Positions 38,000 through 51,499 of a DNA stretch of 64,000 bases are shown here, one piece after another. Position 1 is the first letter of the stretch. Each line of letters opens with the position of its first letter. The stretch is from Pontederia crassipes (taxonomy: Eukaryota > Streptophyta > Magnoliopsida > Commelinales > Pontederiaceae): NCBI GenBank assembly GCA_030549335.1, contig CM060183.1, forward strand, positions 26,548,552 through 26,612,551, written 5' to 3'. The notes under the pieces were generated by a model, which saw only the letters and a list, made by a program, of their open reading frames with translations, had not been told where the DNA came from and ran no database searches. The position numbers were made by a program, and so were the translations under genes.

Positions 38000-40368
38000 G
38001 CTTTTTTCGTGTGCCAACAGGAGGTGACAAACCAGCGGCTGAGTAATTAATAATTGATGTTATTGTTTGAGCAGGCATTTATTGTCTGCGTTACGGATTA
38101 ATATGGAATTATAGACAAAATATGTTTTATAAGTCATAAAAAAATGTCAATCTTAAATTTCTTCTAGTTATTAGGAAAAGTAGCATATGTTTTCTCACGC
38201 TCATGTGATCACCACTTTTCCACTTAATGGTCTACGGTACATCATTAAAAATATTGAAATGTTGTTTGAAGATCCAAAGATCCGAGTAATTTAGAATATG
38301 ACAATTCTTGCTTTGCAAGTAAGAATGGAGTGCATTCTTAATAATGTTCATTCTTACCCTTAATTAAGCCTTTTTTTGGATTGGACATGTTATGTTAGTG
38401 CATGCATTCATGTGTTGGGAGATGCTTATGTGATTTTTCCGGTCCGTTGAACAGCTGAATAGCTAATTGGTCGTTTGAATGACGCATCTAATTATTGTAT
38501 ATCTCACAATCTATTAATAAGTCGTCCTAAAACTCTTCAACTCTACAAAGATGAAGGCAGCGAATTCTATTATGACAAAGTTGTGTAAGCGTAAATAGTA
38601 AGGAAAATATACATTTAACTCGCGAACTCGTACATAAGATAAAATTCATATGAATACAAGGTCCATAAATCTTCCGTAGCAATGCAATGCAATTTTTTTC
38701 GTTTAAAAATATTCCTTTCTTTTCTCCTTTTTTTAGGGAGAAAGCATAATTGAGGTAAATAAATTCGAAACAAAAACCAGAACATTCAAAGTTTCATGCT
38801 AAGTCAAACTAAAATTTCAATTCACAAAATGATTGGTTAAAAAAAGTTATATACATATAAGCTTAATTTTTTAACCATCAATTTTTAAGTATGTAACTAG
38901 AACTATCAGTTTATATATATAGCTCGTATAGATAATTCCAAAAGTAAACTTCACATATGAGAATAAAAAGCTGATTCCTATAAATAATTAATCCTATATA
39001 TATAATTGAATTGGGGAGAGCTCATTCAACTTTTTTACAGTCTCTAATCCGTCCATATGCTTTCGCATTGCCTACAGCTGTTAAATTACATATAATTTGT
39101 TCAAATGGTTTACCTAAATAAAAACATATATAGCGATATTGCATCGTTAATATAACACGTTTCACGCAATACACCTATTTTTTATTATTATTCAAGATAA
39201 TTTAAAATATTGCTTCTTCAATTATGCCGCAAAAGGATATTTTGCAGGTGCTCAAGGGGCCGTATAACGCCAAATATGGCTGGTGATAACTTCGAATGCT
39301 TGGTCAGGATAACTCCAACATATTCCGCAGGATAATTTTTAGATATTATTGTTCCACTAGGATCCTTTTTTGGGGATTGGCAATTAAGGGGGAACTATTA
39401 CTTCAATAACGGCTTCAAATTCCATATAGATAAGATAATAAAAAAGAAATGATTAGTTTAATAAATAAACACTTCAAATTTTGGTGAAAATATTAAATTT
39501 TGCTTGTTCTTGAACTTTAGGAGATAATCGTTGCTTCAGAAAATAAACTTTAGATAAAAATTTCAACCCTCGCATGTCTCTGCTTTCATCAACAAAATTG
39601 AAGGTTTCTTAAAAGTAATTCTACTCTTGGTGAAATTTTTTAAATAAAATTGATGTGTTAGCAGTTTAGCACAAGATAAAATGTTAGTGGAACCCATACA
39701 CATTTTTCTTTTCACAGAAAGATGAAATGAACAATCCTACAGAAAATTTGCACAGATCAGCACTTCATAGCCACTTCTTTAAAATAAAAAGTTGAAGGTA
39801 AAGATTAGCCCAATGGCCGGATGAAATTAACGGCGGTCTTTTCGTTAGAAAATTTTCCATTGGTTAAAGGGTTACTTGTGCTAATTATATGCCGACAGCA
39901 TGCGACTGCATGCATTAAATAATAGGTATTCAAAGTTTTAAAACATATTGATAATGGTAAATCGAAAAAAATCTTATGTATGACTCTCCATTCACTAGTT
40001 TTTCTTTTTTACATGTGATGCTTTGGCTAATTATGTTTCTCCATGCTACATGCTTATATCTGTTAATGTTTATGCACGATGTTGCACGACACGTAATTAT
40101 CGCTCGCATATCAATTTATCCTCAAAGAAGAAAGAAAAAGAAGCGCCGAGGCAACATCCAATGGCCTAATCCATCTGTCCAAAGGAAAGAAAAATGGCAC
40201 GCATACACAGAACACAAGATAATGATTGTTTAAGACTATAATATAACTCCCACGCTTACGACACTCAAACCAAACTTTCGTCATGACATTCGACGTGTCC
40301 TATACATCATCTTCATAAAGCGCTAAGTAAAACTATCAGAGCTGTTACAAGAAGACGACTCTTGTGGT
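38000..40368. other. Spacer between the two small paralogous genes
   Basis: About 2.3 kb of AT-rich DNA. The plus-strand frame at 39976-40233 has no recognisable domain. No repeat or RNA gene is evident. Confidence 0.4.
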
Positions 40369-40617
40369 CTAAGGGCTGAAACAATCGATGAACATCGAGA
40401 GAGCATCTTCTGAGCAGATTGTTGGTGAAGGGCGGTGCTTGATCCGTAGTACCTCGCTCAGAACTGGGTGTTCAGAAGCATTATGTTCTTCCATTCCGCT
40501 CCCGGCCTCCATCTCCGGCTCCGGGCGTGGGCTTGACGAACTACGGGAGAAAAGATCCTGACCCTTCTGCCGCAGCTTGGCCAGTTCAGCTGTCCACAGA
40601 TCCACTAAGGTAGACAT
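40369..40617 (-). CDS. Small intronless gene B, 82 aa, unknown function (paralogue of 37428-37706)
   Basis: Single-exon gene. The N-terminus MSTLVDLWTAELAKLRQKG looks like an amphipathic helix. A Ser/Pro/Glu-rich middle follows, and the C-terminus is ICSEDALSMFIDCFSP. Both ends match gene A, whereas the middle does not align. A clear TATA box stands 60 bp upstream of the ATG. No targeting signal is seen and no function is assigned. Start choice: it is the first ATG in frame, and the conserved LVD-WT motif begins directly after it. Confidence 0.85.
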   Translation of the reverse strand: MSTLVDLWTAELAKLRQKGQDLFSRSSSSPRPEPEMEAGSGMEEHNASEHPVLSEVLRIKHRPSPTICSEDALSMFIDCFSP

Positions 40618-40677
40618 AACTTGAGTTCGGAGAGCTTGCAGGAAAATGTAATGTCAAGGGGAATTCAACCTGGGACG

Positions 40678-40686
40678 TTTATATAG
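40678..40686 (-). promoter_or_regulatory. TATA box of small gene B
   Basis: The minus strand reads CTATATAAA in the context CCCACTATATAAACG. It lies about 60 bp upstream of the ATG, implying a leader of about 30 nt. Confidence 0.75.
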
Positions 40687-41136
40687 TGGGTCAAAGTAAA
40701 TAATATCCGACATCAATAAAGAAAGGGAACAAATGACTAGGAGGGTTAAGCCCTTGGTTTTGGAACCGACATAGGAAACCATTAACCATGCATACCTTTC
40801 GGTGGGAGCCCAGCATCTATGTGCCCTGTGAATCCGTTGTAAACACAGCATCTTGATCCTCAAAACACATCCAAGGCCGACTGCGATGGCCTTCCGACGT
40901 ATCCCATGCCACTTTTTCCTCACAGCGTCCACCACTTTCATTTTTCTTCTCTCAATAGTGATGATAAGGCATTTTTTAAGTGTCCACTGTGAAAACAAGT
41001 AAGAATACATCAGTAAGTCCCTGTTAAAATGATATCTAAAGTTCCTCTTTCGAAAAAGGAATCTCTGAAGCCTCCAGTTCGTTAAACACCACCACCACCA
41101 CACAAGATTTATGGCAACTATGATATCTGTTTCTAC

Positions 41137-41203
41137 CTTTTTATTTTGACAACAGCAACAACAAAGCCTTATCCCACTAGGTGGGGTCAGCTTTTTATTT
41201 TGA
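41137..41203 (-). mobile_element. Au SINE, copy 2: 41-bp 5'-truncated insertion
   Basis: Only the last part of an Au SINE remains (41150-41190: the tail CAACAGCAACAACAAAGCC plus TTATCCCACTAGGTGGGGTC, reading on the minus strand). Perfect 13-bp direct repeats CTTTTTATTTTGA flank it (41137-41149, 41191-41203), so it is a genuine truncated insertion and not a decayed copy. Confidence 0.9.
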
Positions 41204-42203
41204 AAATATGGAAATATTTTTTTGAGGAGAGAGAATATTGAAATATAGTTGCAGATTAACCACGGAGAAACTCTGACCGATGTTGGTATAATCACAAGAA
41301 CTTAATTATAAATACAACTTTGATCAAAGGATAAGATGAACTTTGACCGATAGTATTACGCAGATCATTGTATTTAACAAAGATTTGGCATAGTTGAGCT
41401 ATGCTTTTACGTTAGCTTGCTGTTTGAAAAGTTCCTAGATGTGAACAATTCTTTCACCCATTTTGCGGAAAACTCTATTAAAGAAGGGTACAAGAACAAG
41501 CCATGGGAATAAAAGGAAAAAAAAAAGTTTACAGACATTTAGAGAATTTAAAAACGAGTTTAGAGAACCATTTACATCGTGTTTATCCATCGCAATTAGT
41601 TCTTGAGCCAAGGCCAATAACGCATATACATATGTGTAATATCTAACTTCCAAAGATTCCAATATTTGGTTGGGATTGTTTGATTACATTAAGATCTAGC
41701 ATTTATTGCCCTAGAAGAAAAGGGTCTAGCATTTATATTATGTGATGCAGACACAAGGTATAGCACGAAATTACTAGACCACAGTGCAAGGATTAACATG
41801 AAAAAAATTATTTGTATATTTTATTCCTTTATTAGGAGCCTTACCCCGCTAAAGTGAATTTGTGATGTAATTATTTTTTAATGGATCAACATATGCATGC
41901 ATAAAGTAAAAACATGTGGATTGTAAATGCATGAATTTCTCCACAAAAATGAATGATCACCAGTGCAAATCAAACAATTTTTAAAGCAATTCTTAATCAC
42001 CTTGAGCAACTACCTAGACCTGGGCCTCGATGTGCAAAGAACAAGCTGTGTCCGTTTGCTGTAAAACCTAACATCATCAAGACACACATCAAAGATTTCA
42101 ACATTATTTTTAATTCTTCAAGTGAAAAATAAGAACTATCAAAATGTTGCATGTTGATTTCTTGTGAAATGGATTTTACCTGATGTGCGGATCAAAATAA
42201 TGA

Positions 42204-45200
42204 TCATATCCAAGGTGTCCAGCCTTCATACATGTTACATAAGTTATCTATACTGGTTGCTTGCTTGAGGAGATTATCTACTTTCTCCGATACAGTGGAG
42301 GAACTGTGAAGAAATTTAACAGTGAGTTGAAGTCGATCATTGATACAAAATGAAATTATTTTAGCGCATACCTGGCATCCTCCATACCGCCTCCATCTAT
42401 TTTGAGTTCAATTTGCTTCAGAACTGACACAGCATACACATTTTTACCTGTCATATTGATATATAAAATGAGAAATATGAAAACATAGGTACACTCCAAA
42501 TTCACAATGACGCTACTTTTGAAATCAAAATGGGAAATAGAAAATGATTCATAACCAAGACACAAAATGAAAGTCACCAGCCTAAGATTTTTCACTTCAA
42601 CCAGATATTTCAAATGCACAGAATTTTCAAATTAAATGTGCACAAGAGTATCACCTGCATTTGGATTAATTCTTAATTAACAAATGAAAATAACAGTCCA
42701 ATCTTCATAAAGTTGGATCAGTAGCATCATTGAGTTTAACTTTCATTGATACCTTCACACCATATCTATCATTGTCATCACCGAAGATAAGATGATAAAT
42801 TAACGTTTCATTGTCTCACAACTCCCCCTACTAGTGTTTTCTTTTAACGAGCAATATTATATCTTCATGTTTAAAAAATATGTACATGTATAAGAACCAA
42901 ACGAGGACCCCCTAGTTGGGGCCGAGAGGTAACTACCCAAAACGTTGCTCATGGATCAAAAAAGAAACATGGTGCACGATGTTTTTAATGTGACATCTCT
43001 CACCCTCAAAAAGGTACGATTGCACTGAAACCAAATGGCCCATATGACAACCAAAAATGATACCAGCTGGCCCTACCAGTGGTTCCCTAATTGTTTCTTA
43101 ATTTTTTTGTTGAAATGCTGAAATTAGGAAGTGTTGTCTTACTTTTTATAGAAATATAAACAATATGTAACATAGGCATTATTCTTAAATCCTAGAAGTT
43201 CCTACCTAAATCAATATTCTTATTCTTATCTCTCTCCATGCATAAGTATGAGAAGATATAAAAGAAACGAACAATGAGTAAACAGATGGAAATTGTCACT
43301 AGATCATCACAATTCATTACCCCTTGTTATCCGGCTAGTAACTTCCTGGGATGAAGGTTCTTGAATATCATGTCTGTTGACAAACTTCCAGAAGTGCTGA
43401 TCATTGTTATTCCTGGAATCCTCAGCAACCTCCAGGATTCCATTCTCTCTTTCAGATGAAGTCTCAAGTTTCTCATCACCAGTTCCATTATGCAATGATG
43501 AGGAATGGATATTATCATCCAAGCCTGCCAGGCAAACAGTTGAAAAACAGTTACACTCTATCTTATAAGGATCCTGAGTTTTGCTTAAAAGAATGTTTCT
43601 GAGGACATACGTTACTAAAAAGAGACACAAGTACCTATGTAGTCGCCATTAATGTTGAGGAGCAATTTTTGTTCCTTGCACTTTGGTTTCTCAGCTATGC
43701 TTACATCATTGGAAGTGGTACTGGAACTGCTGGAGTCTGGGCTGCTAGTGTACACATGTTCTGGGGGTGATATCCATTCTTCATCTGGGGGAGCAAGATC
43801 ATTTGAATTGCAAATCTTGATTTTTTCTCCATAACTCTGAAGTGACTCTTTCTCCTTTTTGTCGACCACATCTGCTCGATTTGATTCTTCAGGCTTAGTC
43901 ATAGCAAGGTGGTCCTGAGACCTCAAACCTTGACTCACGCCAAGACCTTCAAGAGCCTGAAAACTAGAAGAGTTAAAGTGGTCCCACAAAAATTATACAT
44001 CTTTTTTTTAAGGGAAAATTATAGGTTATCAACTATACATGTATAGTCTACCAAGAACTTGTTTCTAACTTATGCCCTCTCAATAAATATATGCATTGTA
44101 CATGCTCATTAGTATACAAGCATATAAAAATCCCAAATTTGTTTTTTCTTCCTAAAGATAAATCAGCTTACTAGTGGAAATCATTGAGCTCACAGCACCA
44201 ATGAAGGCATTTGAAACATTAACTTCTAACCTTACATCAACTGAACTTATGCAAAGGGATGATCTTAAGTTCATAACTACCATAAAGTCATAACTGCGCA
44301 TGTTTTATCTTATATAGAAACTGACTCATATCATGACTTGAGATTGGATTTTGATTGAACTGGCACATTAATTATTCATATTGTCACATACTGATCATCT
44401 GTGAAATGTTAGATGGCCCTATTGACAACAAAGGATTATGAAATATCATAATAGTACTAATGGATTCCATATTTCCAATTCAACACATCTAATTATCCGT
44501 TTCAGCACAAACAAGTTTTTTTTATTATGCGTTATAATCTTTCTAAAATAGAACTAATCCAGTAACTGAAAATGTTCTTTGCATTAATTAATTAAATACT
44601 TGCAACCTTTCACCATTTACATTAACAATTTAGGAAGAAGATTTCATATCTGAGGTGATAAATGGAAGAAGATATTGTCAGCCTAGATCCAGAAGTTATA
44701 TGTAAATAAATTACTTTATGAAGATTTCCCGCATGCAGGCTCGAAGAACGTGCAAGCCTGGTTAGCATAACGTGGAGTTCCTTTACAGTGCCAGTGAGTG
44801 AAGGCACCAGAGAATCTAAAGATTGACAAGCTTCTCTCAGTCTGAATGTATAAGATTTGTGAAGTGCTTGTCCATGAGCTGGAGAAATTCCAGCACTGCC
44901 TTCTCTGTTGGGTTGCAATGCCTCAGGCAAAGCCAAATCAGTTGAAAGTGAAGCTTCAAAAGGAAGAATAATCCTGCTTGCCTGGAAGAAAACATAAAGT
45001 TTGAACAAGTACAAAATACTTAAAGACAACTAAATATGGAAATTTGAATTTAGATATGTATGAAACATTTCAAACAAAAAGAAGGATAATAAATACTACT
45101 CATGTATTGGTATACAACCTCAGAGAGATCTGCCATTAGGGCACGATGTGCAGCATCTGATTCTTTTGCCAAACTGTAAATATCTTGCAAGCCTTCTGTT

Positions 45201-48200
45201 ATAGCTAATATCTAAGATAACCAGCACAAGATATTAGGATCATAGAAAGAGAAAAAAAAGGCAATCAATTATGATAAAGCAAAAAAAAAAAGAGAAGTAG
45301 AACATGATATAGATTATCCCTTCTTGCGCCAAAGAAATGTGGCATATATATGAATTAATAAATCATAAAAACATTAATCACAGAATGTGTCAAGTTCTGC
45401 CTAAAATTTGTATGAAGTATGTTTAAATTCCGATGCTACAACATAAAAAGAGAGTAAACAAATGATCTTGGACATACATACACACATACATACATACATA
45501 TATACATGAGTAAAAGTAAGGCCACATAAAATGTGGGCCCTTGCTCACATGGAGATCATATGAATTAAAAAGGGCATGAGGGTACCACATGCCTTTTATG
45601 TCTCTGGATGCATTTTACCTTTACACACACACAAAATATGTTATTATACTCTCACACACACACACACACGAATTGGTACATTCGACAGACACATAAATAA
45701 CATAAGGCCTACAACCCATGTGAGGTCTCAATTTTTATGAGCCAGTACACAAATTTTTTTTACGTGTCGTAACATTCATATAGATACACATTTATTGAGG
45801 GGATATTTTGGCTCCAATACATATTAGAATGAAAGGAATGAAAATAGAGACACAATCTCTCATGTTGAATACTATAGTAGCATGAAAAAGTGAAGGAAAC
45901 TGGATTATTGCTACATTTTGCTGCTCAAAATGCTAAAATCAAATGAGATCAATAACCAGAAGAGGTGCTTAACTCTCAGGTTAGGTTGCCTTTCGTCACT
46001 TTTAGTTCAGAAAGAACATTCAATGCACATAAGCATATGTGCATACCCACAAATGAACAAACTACACAAAAAAAGATCCAAACAACAACAACAACAACAA
46101 AGCCTTATCCCACTAGGTGGGGTCGGCTACATGGATCATACGACGCCATTCGTTGATCCATGTTCATGCGATTCGACAAGATTTTACGCTGGCTGTCGGG
46201 GCCTAACACAACCCTCCTCCTTTATCCGGGCCTAACACAAAAAAAGACCCATAGAACTAGAAATTTCTCAAACACAACTAATGACTAAAATCACTTAGCA
46301 ACTCCTAGCTACAATTAGCATATCTAATATTACTACATTAATGAGGACATATGTGATGTTCTGTAAGAGAAGAATTTCTTCATACGCAAAAAGGCCCTAC
46401 CTCCTCAAGCATGGCACCACATTCAGTAGTCAAAGCTGTATATCCCTTTGAAACACGACTGAAAGCAGAAACAGCTGAACTTGCTTCAACAGTGCACTTT
46501 CTCATTGCTGTAAGTGTGTCTTGAAGATCACCTGAAAATGAGGAGAAATATCATTTGCGAAGGAACATCGTGAATAGTTCATCTCATAAACACCAATAGA
46601 CAATGGATGATGGATGGTATTGCCCATGCTAAACCTGAAGCGGACTTTGCCTTTATCGAGGAAAGACAAAGTTCGTTGGTTACAGCAAACAATGTACTTG
46701 CAGCAGCTTCCATGTTAGATTCTGCCAGTTTCCATTCTTGTTCAGCACCTTTATTCAAAATAACAAAAGAGAAAACATGAAAGAAATAAACATAACCACA
46801 AAAGAAACTGACAATGGATTCAAATTACAGAATTTAGCCAACATTCAACTCACAAGTACAGTTGTGATAGCAAGTGTCTAATCTTGTCAAGGTATTCAAG
46901 TAAGCTTGCTGCCATACTTTGCCATCTGCAGCAGTTCGTCCAAAAACTTTCTCACCGGGTACCCAAAAAAGGCCATCCCTAGATGCTTCGAATTCCATTA
47001 CAGATGAGCAGATTTTCATAATATCATTTGCCTGCTCTTGCGCTACACAAAACATCTGTCTCCTTCTTGTAAGATGATCATGGAACTCAGAAGGAATTCC
47101 TGAAGCCTTAGCTTGAGAGTTGTTTGTTCCAACAATACTACCACCACAAGCCCATCCCATGGCTCTTTCTAGTTGCCCCTCCACTGATACGGAATTCTTT
47201 TCACAAGCCTGCAAATATTCCAATGATCTTGCTACCGTTGACATTGACGATTGCAACTGTTCCAACATTTTTGACCTGCTAAGATTCAAAAGTAAAGGAA
47301 GAAACTTATCGTTATCCAGAATGCTTTGAGACAAAATCTTAGTCTTCAGTAGATACGGCAAGGAAGGATCATGAACCCATTCCATCCTAACAATATCCAG
47401 AACAGTCTTTCCCAGGGCTTCAGTTAGTTCAATCATCTGTCTTTTCATAACAGAAACTGCTGATCTGGCAGCCATAGTAGTCTCATGTGTGTTACAGTAT
47501 TCGTCAAGCATGAATCGAAGTCTTCTCACAATGCCAGCATCTATATTTACCTGGTTAGAGGGGAACTCACTTCTTGCTTCTACCATATGCTGCAAGGTCT
47601 CTCTCTCTTTTACTAACTGCACTAGGAAGGTGCGTGCGACTCTTTCATTCAGATAATGGTATATATGTTTTTGCAAATCATTTGCAATCTTCTTTCTTAG
47701 ACTGTTACAAAGCTGATCAAAGTCTATATTGGCATTATGATCAACTGAAGATGATATTTCATGAAAGCAAGTTTGAAGAATAGAATCCATCATGCTAACT
47801 TTCCAAACAAAGAAAGCATGATTTTTCAACAAGTAAGAAAATTCCCATATTGATTCAGATAGTGAAGAACCCGAGGCCAATAAATATCCAAGATTACATG
47901 AAGGACCATCTGAATTGGAAAGAAGAGTACCATAAGATAGAAGCATATGATCAATTGATTCTAACTTGGAGAAGGGTTTTGCTAAGGAAACTAGAAGAGT
48001 TTTGCTTTTTCTACAATGCATATCCTCCTCCTCTTCAATGTTCAACAAAGACCGTAGATATTTCTGAGAAGACACTAGAGAACTTTTAATATTAGCTTCT
48101 AGCTTTGCTAAAGAAGAGCTCCGCATATCTTTCTGGTTCCAAGTTAGATGGAGCTGATCTAACTCTGCTCTACAAGCTTCTTCTTGGGATGCTAGCTCTT

Positions 48201-51052
48201 CAGCTTCTTCCCAAGATAGATCATCACGGCCCTTAACAGCTGCTTCTCCAAGAGCTAACTGCTGCTCTGTTATGCGTCCAACAGTTACAAGATAATTCTG
48301 CTCTAGTTCTGCCAGGGATACCCTTTCCACTTCAACCTCAACAAGTTTTTCCAGTACTGTATCAATTGAACCACGTATTTGTGAAAGTGACCCAAAGGCC
48401 TCCATTACTTCTGAATCATAAGATATAGCTGATCTTATAATCTCTGGGAGAAATTCCGTCATTTCTTCAATCAATTGCTTACTTAGATGCAAACTAGTCT
48501 GGAAAGCAGAAGCCCAACTTTCTCCAGGTTTAGATTTTACATGATCAACAATTGTCTTGGAAACTGAGAACTCTGCATCAACCACTTGCTGAACCTCAAC
48601 AACAAAAGCTGCAATTAGTGAACCCCTCTCAATCTGCTCCTGAAATTCCAGAAAAGTGAAATGTGATTCATCACCTGAAATATTATCTCCTGTCCTCCAA
48701 CCAATTTTCATTGTTGATTTACTAAAGATGTTCATCATCTTTGATTCAATTTCATGATATAGCTCAATAACAGTCAAGTACAGCACAGAAAGCACTGTCA
48801 GTTTCTTCTCTTCATGATTTCCATGCACAAGATTATCTTTTATTTCATTATGTCTGTTCTGATCAGATAATGTTATCGTATCTTTTTCATTCGTTGAATA
48901 GCCCACAGACTGCATATAATTTGCAAAGGACAAGAGCAAATTGTCCTTGGATTTTGATTCTGTATCTGATCCAATAGAACTCATCAGCTCAGAACATTCA
49001 TTAGTCAATTTTTCTATCGCCGATGCATATTTGTCCATTTTCTGCAAGAGATCTTGATGCCTTTGACGAATCGAATCAAGGCCTTCTCCCTGAGACTTTG
49101 CAATGAGCTCAGAAGCCTGCTTTCTGGCAACTAGCAGGACATCAGGCGATATGCTTCTGGCTGATAATTGCAAAATTTGTGCCCAGCCACTAACAGGGCT
49201 AGTACTTATGTAATCCAACGGGAGAATTCTTTGTAATGCCATGGTGTATTCATGTAATGCTTCCAAGGCACGAGAAATCCCACTATCTAACTCTGTACTC
49301 ACATGAGAAATTTCTCGATCCAACTCAGAACAATGAGCTTGGGTTGGCTCTGGTACAACTGATAGTGGAACTCCTGACACAACAACTGCAGAGATGAGAG
49401 ATAAGGCCTCCTTTGTGTCACTCAGCTTTAAGCATGCCTTCACATCTGGAATTGAGCCAGCTCGGAGTGCATCTAAGACCCTTGCATGTTGTTCTATCCA
49501 TGTGACTACTTCTTGTGCTTTCTCTGCCATGATAGCTTTTGCTTGAGCAAACTCAAGAGCTTGAACCTCAAATGTTGCCCGAGCTTTTTCTGCAATGGAT
49601 GTAACTTCAGCAACCACAGCCTTTGCTGTTGCCTCACGCTGCAGAAGGCTTGATCTTTCTTTATCAGCATGATAAGAAATAGCAGATATAACCTCAAATT
49701 TGTTTAGTGTGTCCAAGAAGGCCTGTGAAGCAGTTGAGTTATAAGAGTTAATGGAATCTCTTGGCCATAAATCAGATGTTATATGAATTCACAAAATGAA
49801 ATGTGACACATACCTTTAGAGCAAACTCAACAGCCGGCAAGGTGGCCACCAAATGATCATGATGCTCCTAAACCACGAGAGATAGTTGTGAGGCTGAGTT
49901 GCTTCACAATGAGTTGCATTGAATTTTTAAAGAAAGAAAGGGGAGAGAAATATATAGTATTATAAACTAGCCAATCTTGGTCATCCAAGGCAGATAATTC
50001 GTTGAGAAAGAGAAAAGAGAATTCCAAATGTAGCATGTCCCCTCCCTCAAAAAAAGACAAAATAACCATAACAGAGAAATCTCAACAATTAGCCATTTTT
50101 TTTAGTTTTCTACTGCTTAATGAGAGCCAAAATAAAACTCCGCCTATGTTTTATAGCCGGTCCCAAGCCCGGATAACGGAAGAGGGTTGTGTTAGGCCCC
50201 GACAGCCAGCGTAAAACCCTGTCGAATCTCATGAACATAGATCAACTGGCGTCGTATGATCCATGTAGCCGACCCCACCTAGTGGGATAAGGCTTTGTTG
50301 TTGTTGTTGTTGTAATGAGAGCCAAAATAAATTTTAACGTGTTAACAAAATAAAGGAAGATTTGACCATTGAGAAGCTCAGTTAAACATGTGATACTTAT
50401 GAAAATCGTAAAAGATGTTAATTTAATTGCAATTGAGGTCAAAAGGAGACATAATTGGCTTTCCATTGAAAAGATAGCTGCTACAGAATGTAATAATGTA
50501 TCAAGTTTTTTTTCCAAATGAATAAATAAATTTTTAAACATTAATGGTCTTAATATGATTTTTTGTTTCCATGGGTTTCTCAAGTGGACTCTTGGAGAAC
50601 ATACCTGTAAAGGAACACGAATCTCCTGAACTCTTGAGGCAAATAAACTTAAGCTGACAGCAAGTTCCATTCCTTTCTTTTCCTCGCCAACCAATGCAGC
50701 TTCATCATGATTATCTCCACGAGTCCACTCTACTAATGGATCCCAGACAAAGACCTCCAGCAACATTAATATGGCATCTTTGTTTTTCTGAAGGAGCCTC
50801 ATAACTTCTTCACAGTTGGACCTGAAAGCTCCTTCTAATCCTGTCAATCCTAAAGCTGCTTCAATTATCTGAGTTAAACGGAAAGGGACAATTTCTGGGA
50901 TTTTCAATCGCCTTCCTTTGTCAAAGCAAACATTATAGTCTATATGAACAATGTCACCGGTGCAGAAGTCCATTAGAATGTTATCCAAATGTCTATCCCC
51001 CAGGCCCAAGATATGGCCCACAATGCTCATGGTTGCTACACTGCCAGAGAAT
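42204..51052 (-). CDS. SMG1: SMG1, PI3K-like kinase of nonsense-mediated mRNA decay (C-terminal 11 exons, partial)
   Basis: SMG1 phosphorylates UPF1 during nonsense-mediated decay; it acts with SMG8 and SMG9 (family knowledge). Exons joined in phase: 51052-50605, 49867-49814, 49722-46854, 46748-46635, 46531-46401, 45211-45119, 44981-44715, 43956-43635, 43524-43321, 42447-42372, 42303-42204, giving about 1,558 residues. The first visible exon carries the PIKK catalytic loop HILGLGDRHLDNIL and the metal-binding HIDYNVCFDKG. The 2.87-kb exon is the long helical insertion between kinase and tail. The last exon is the FATC motif ending NMYEGWTPWI. The first exon begins mid-codon (R/FSGSVATMS), so the kinase N-lobe and HEAT/FAT regions lie upstream. 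I found none of them in 62937-64000. The preceding intron holds an 11.6-kb transposon nest. No stop or frameshift is seen in the exons. Confidence 0.95.
45476..45506. repeat. CATA tetranucleotide repeat in an SMG1 intron
   Basis: About seven units of CATA with small interruptions. Confidence 0.7.
45622..45670. repeat. CA microsatellite (interrupted) in an SMG1 intron
   Basis: Two CA runs, near 45623-45634 and 45653-45669, separated by unrelated bases. Confidence 0.7.
46081..46234 (-). mobile_element. Au SINE, copy 3, in an SMG1 intron
   Basis: An almost full Au SINE reading on the minus strand. The CAA-repeat tail is at 46081-46100, then AGCCTTATCCCACTAGGTGG, and the head complement is near 46190-46234. 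The 17-bp flanks ACACAAAAAAAGATCCA (46064-46080) and ACACAAAAAAAGACCCA (46235-46251) differ at one base. It lies in the same sense as SMG1 transcription. Confidence 0.94.
50137..50312 (+). mobile_element. Au SINE, copy 4, in an SMG1 intron
   Basis: A full-length copy with the head ACTCCGCCTATG, body CCGACCCCACCTAGTGGGAT and TTG-repeat tail. A perfect 19-bp duplication TAATGAGAGCCAAAATAAA flanks it (50118-50136, 50313-50331), so insertion is fairly recent. It is antisense to SMG1. Confidence 0.96.
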
Positions 51053-51499
51053 CTGTAATTCAAAATATAATTGTTCAGTCCCACTATGCTGATATTCTAG
51101 ACAGTGCATTTTTGGGATTAAATAGTTAGCAAACAAATATTTAAATTTATTGGAAATCAGTCAAACTAGCATTTTTTTGGTAAAAGGGTGACTACAACAA
51201 GCTAGTCATCTATGTGCATATCTATAAGAATATGAGTTCAGACGATATACATATGTGTTTTGCCATGCCTATTAACCACATATTGTCTAGCCATAAAATA
51301 TATAGGTAAAACTAGTATTCTTGAGCAATTCTTTTAAAATGTCAGGGAACTAGTTAGTGGCGGAGCCACATGGGTGCCAGTTGGTGCACGTATTTTAAGA
51401 TGGCAGGGAACTAGACTGTGATGGAGCCACACGGTGCCAGTGGGTGCACGTGCACCCACTGAATAAATATTTTAGGTGTAGTATTTATTCATCTCCCAA

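Noticed and set aside
40654..41295. 213-codon minus-strand frame upstream of small gene B
   Set aside because: It runs through the truncated SINE and through the TATA box of gene B. A stretch near 40780-40940 (KKWHGIRRKAIAVGLG) looks protein-like, but I could not place it in a family.
45476..45670. Possible CRISPR-like spaced repeats
   Set aside because: They are simple CATA and CA microsatellites in a plant intron.
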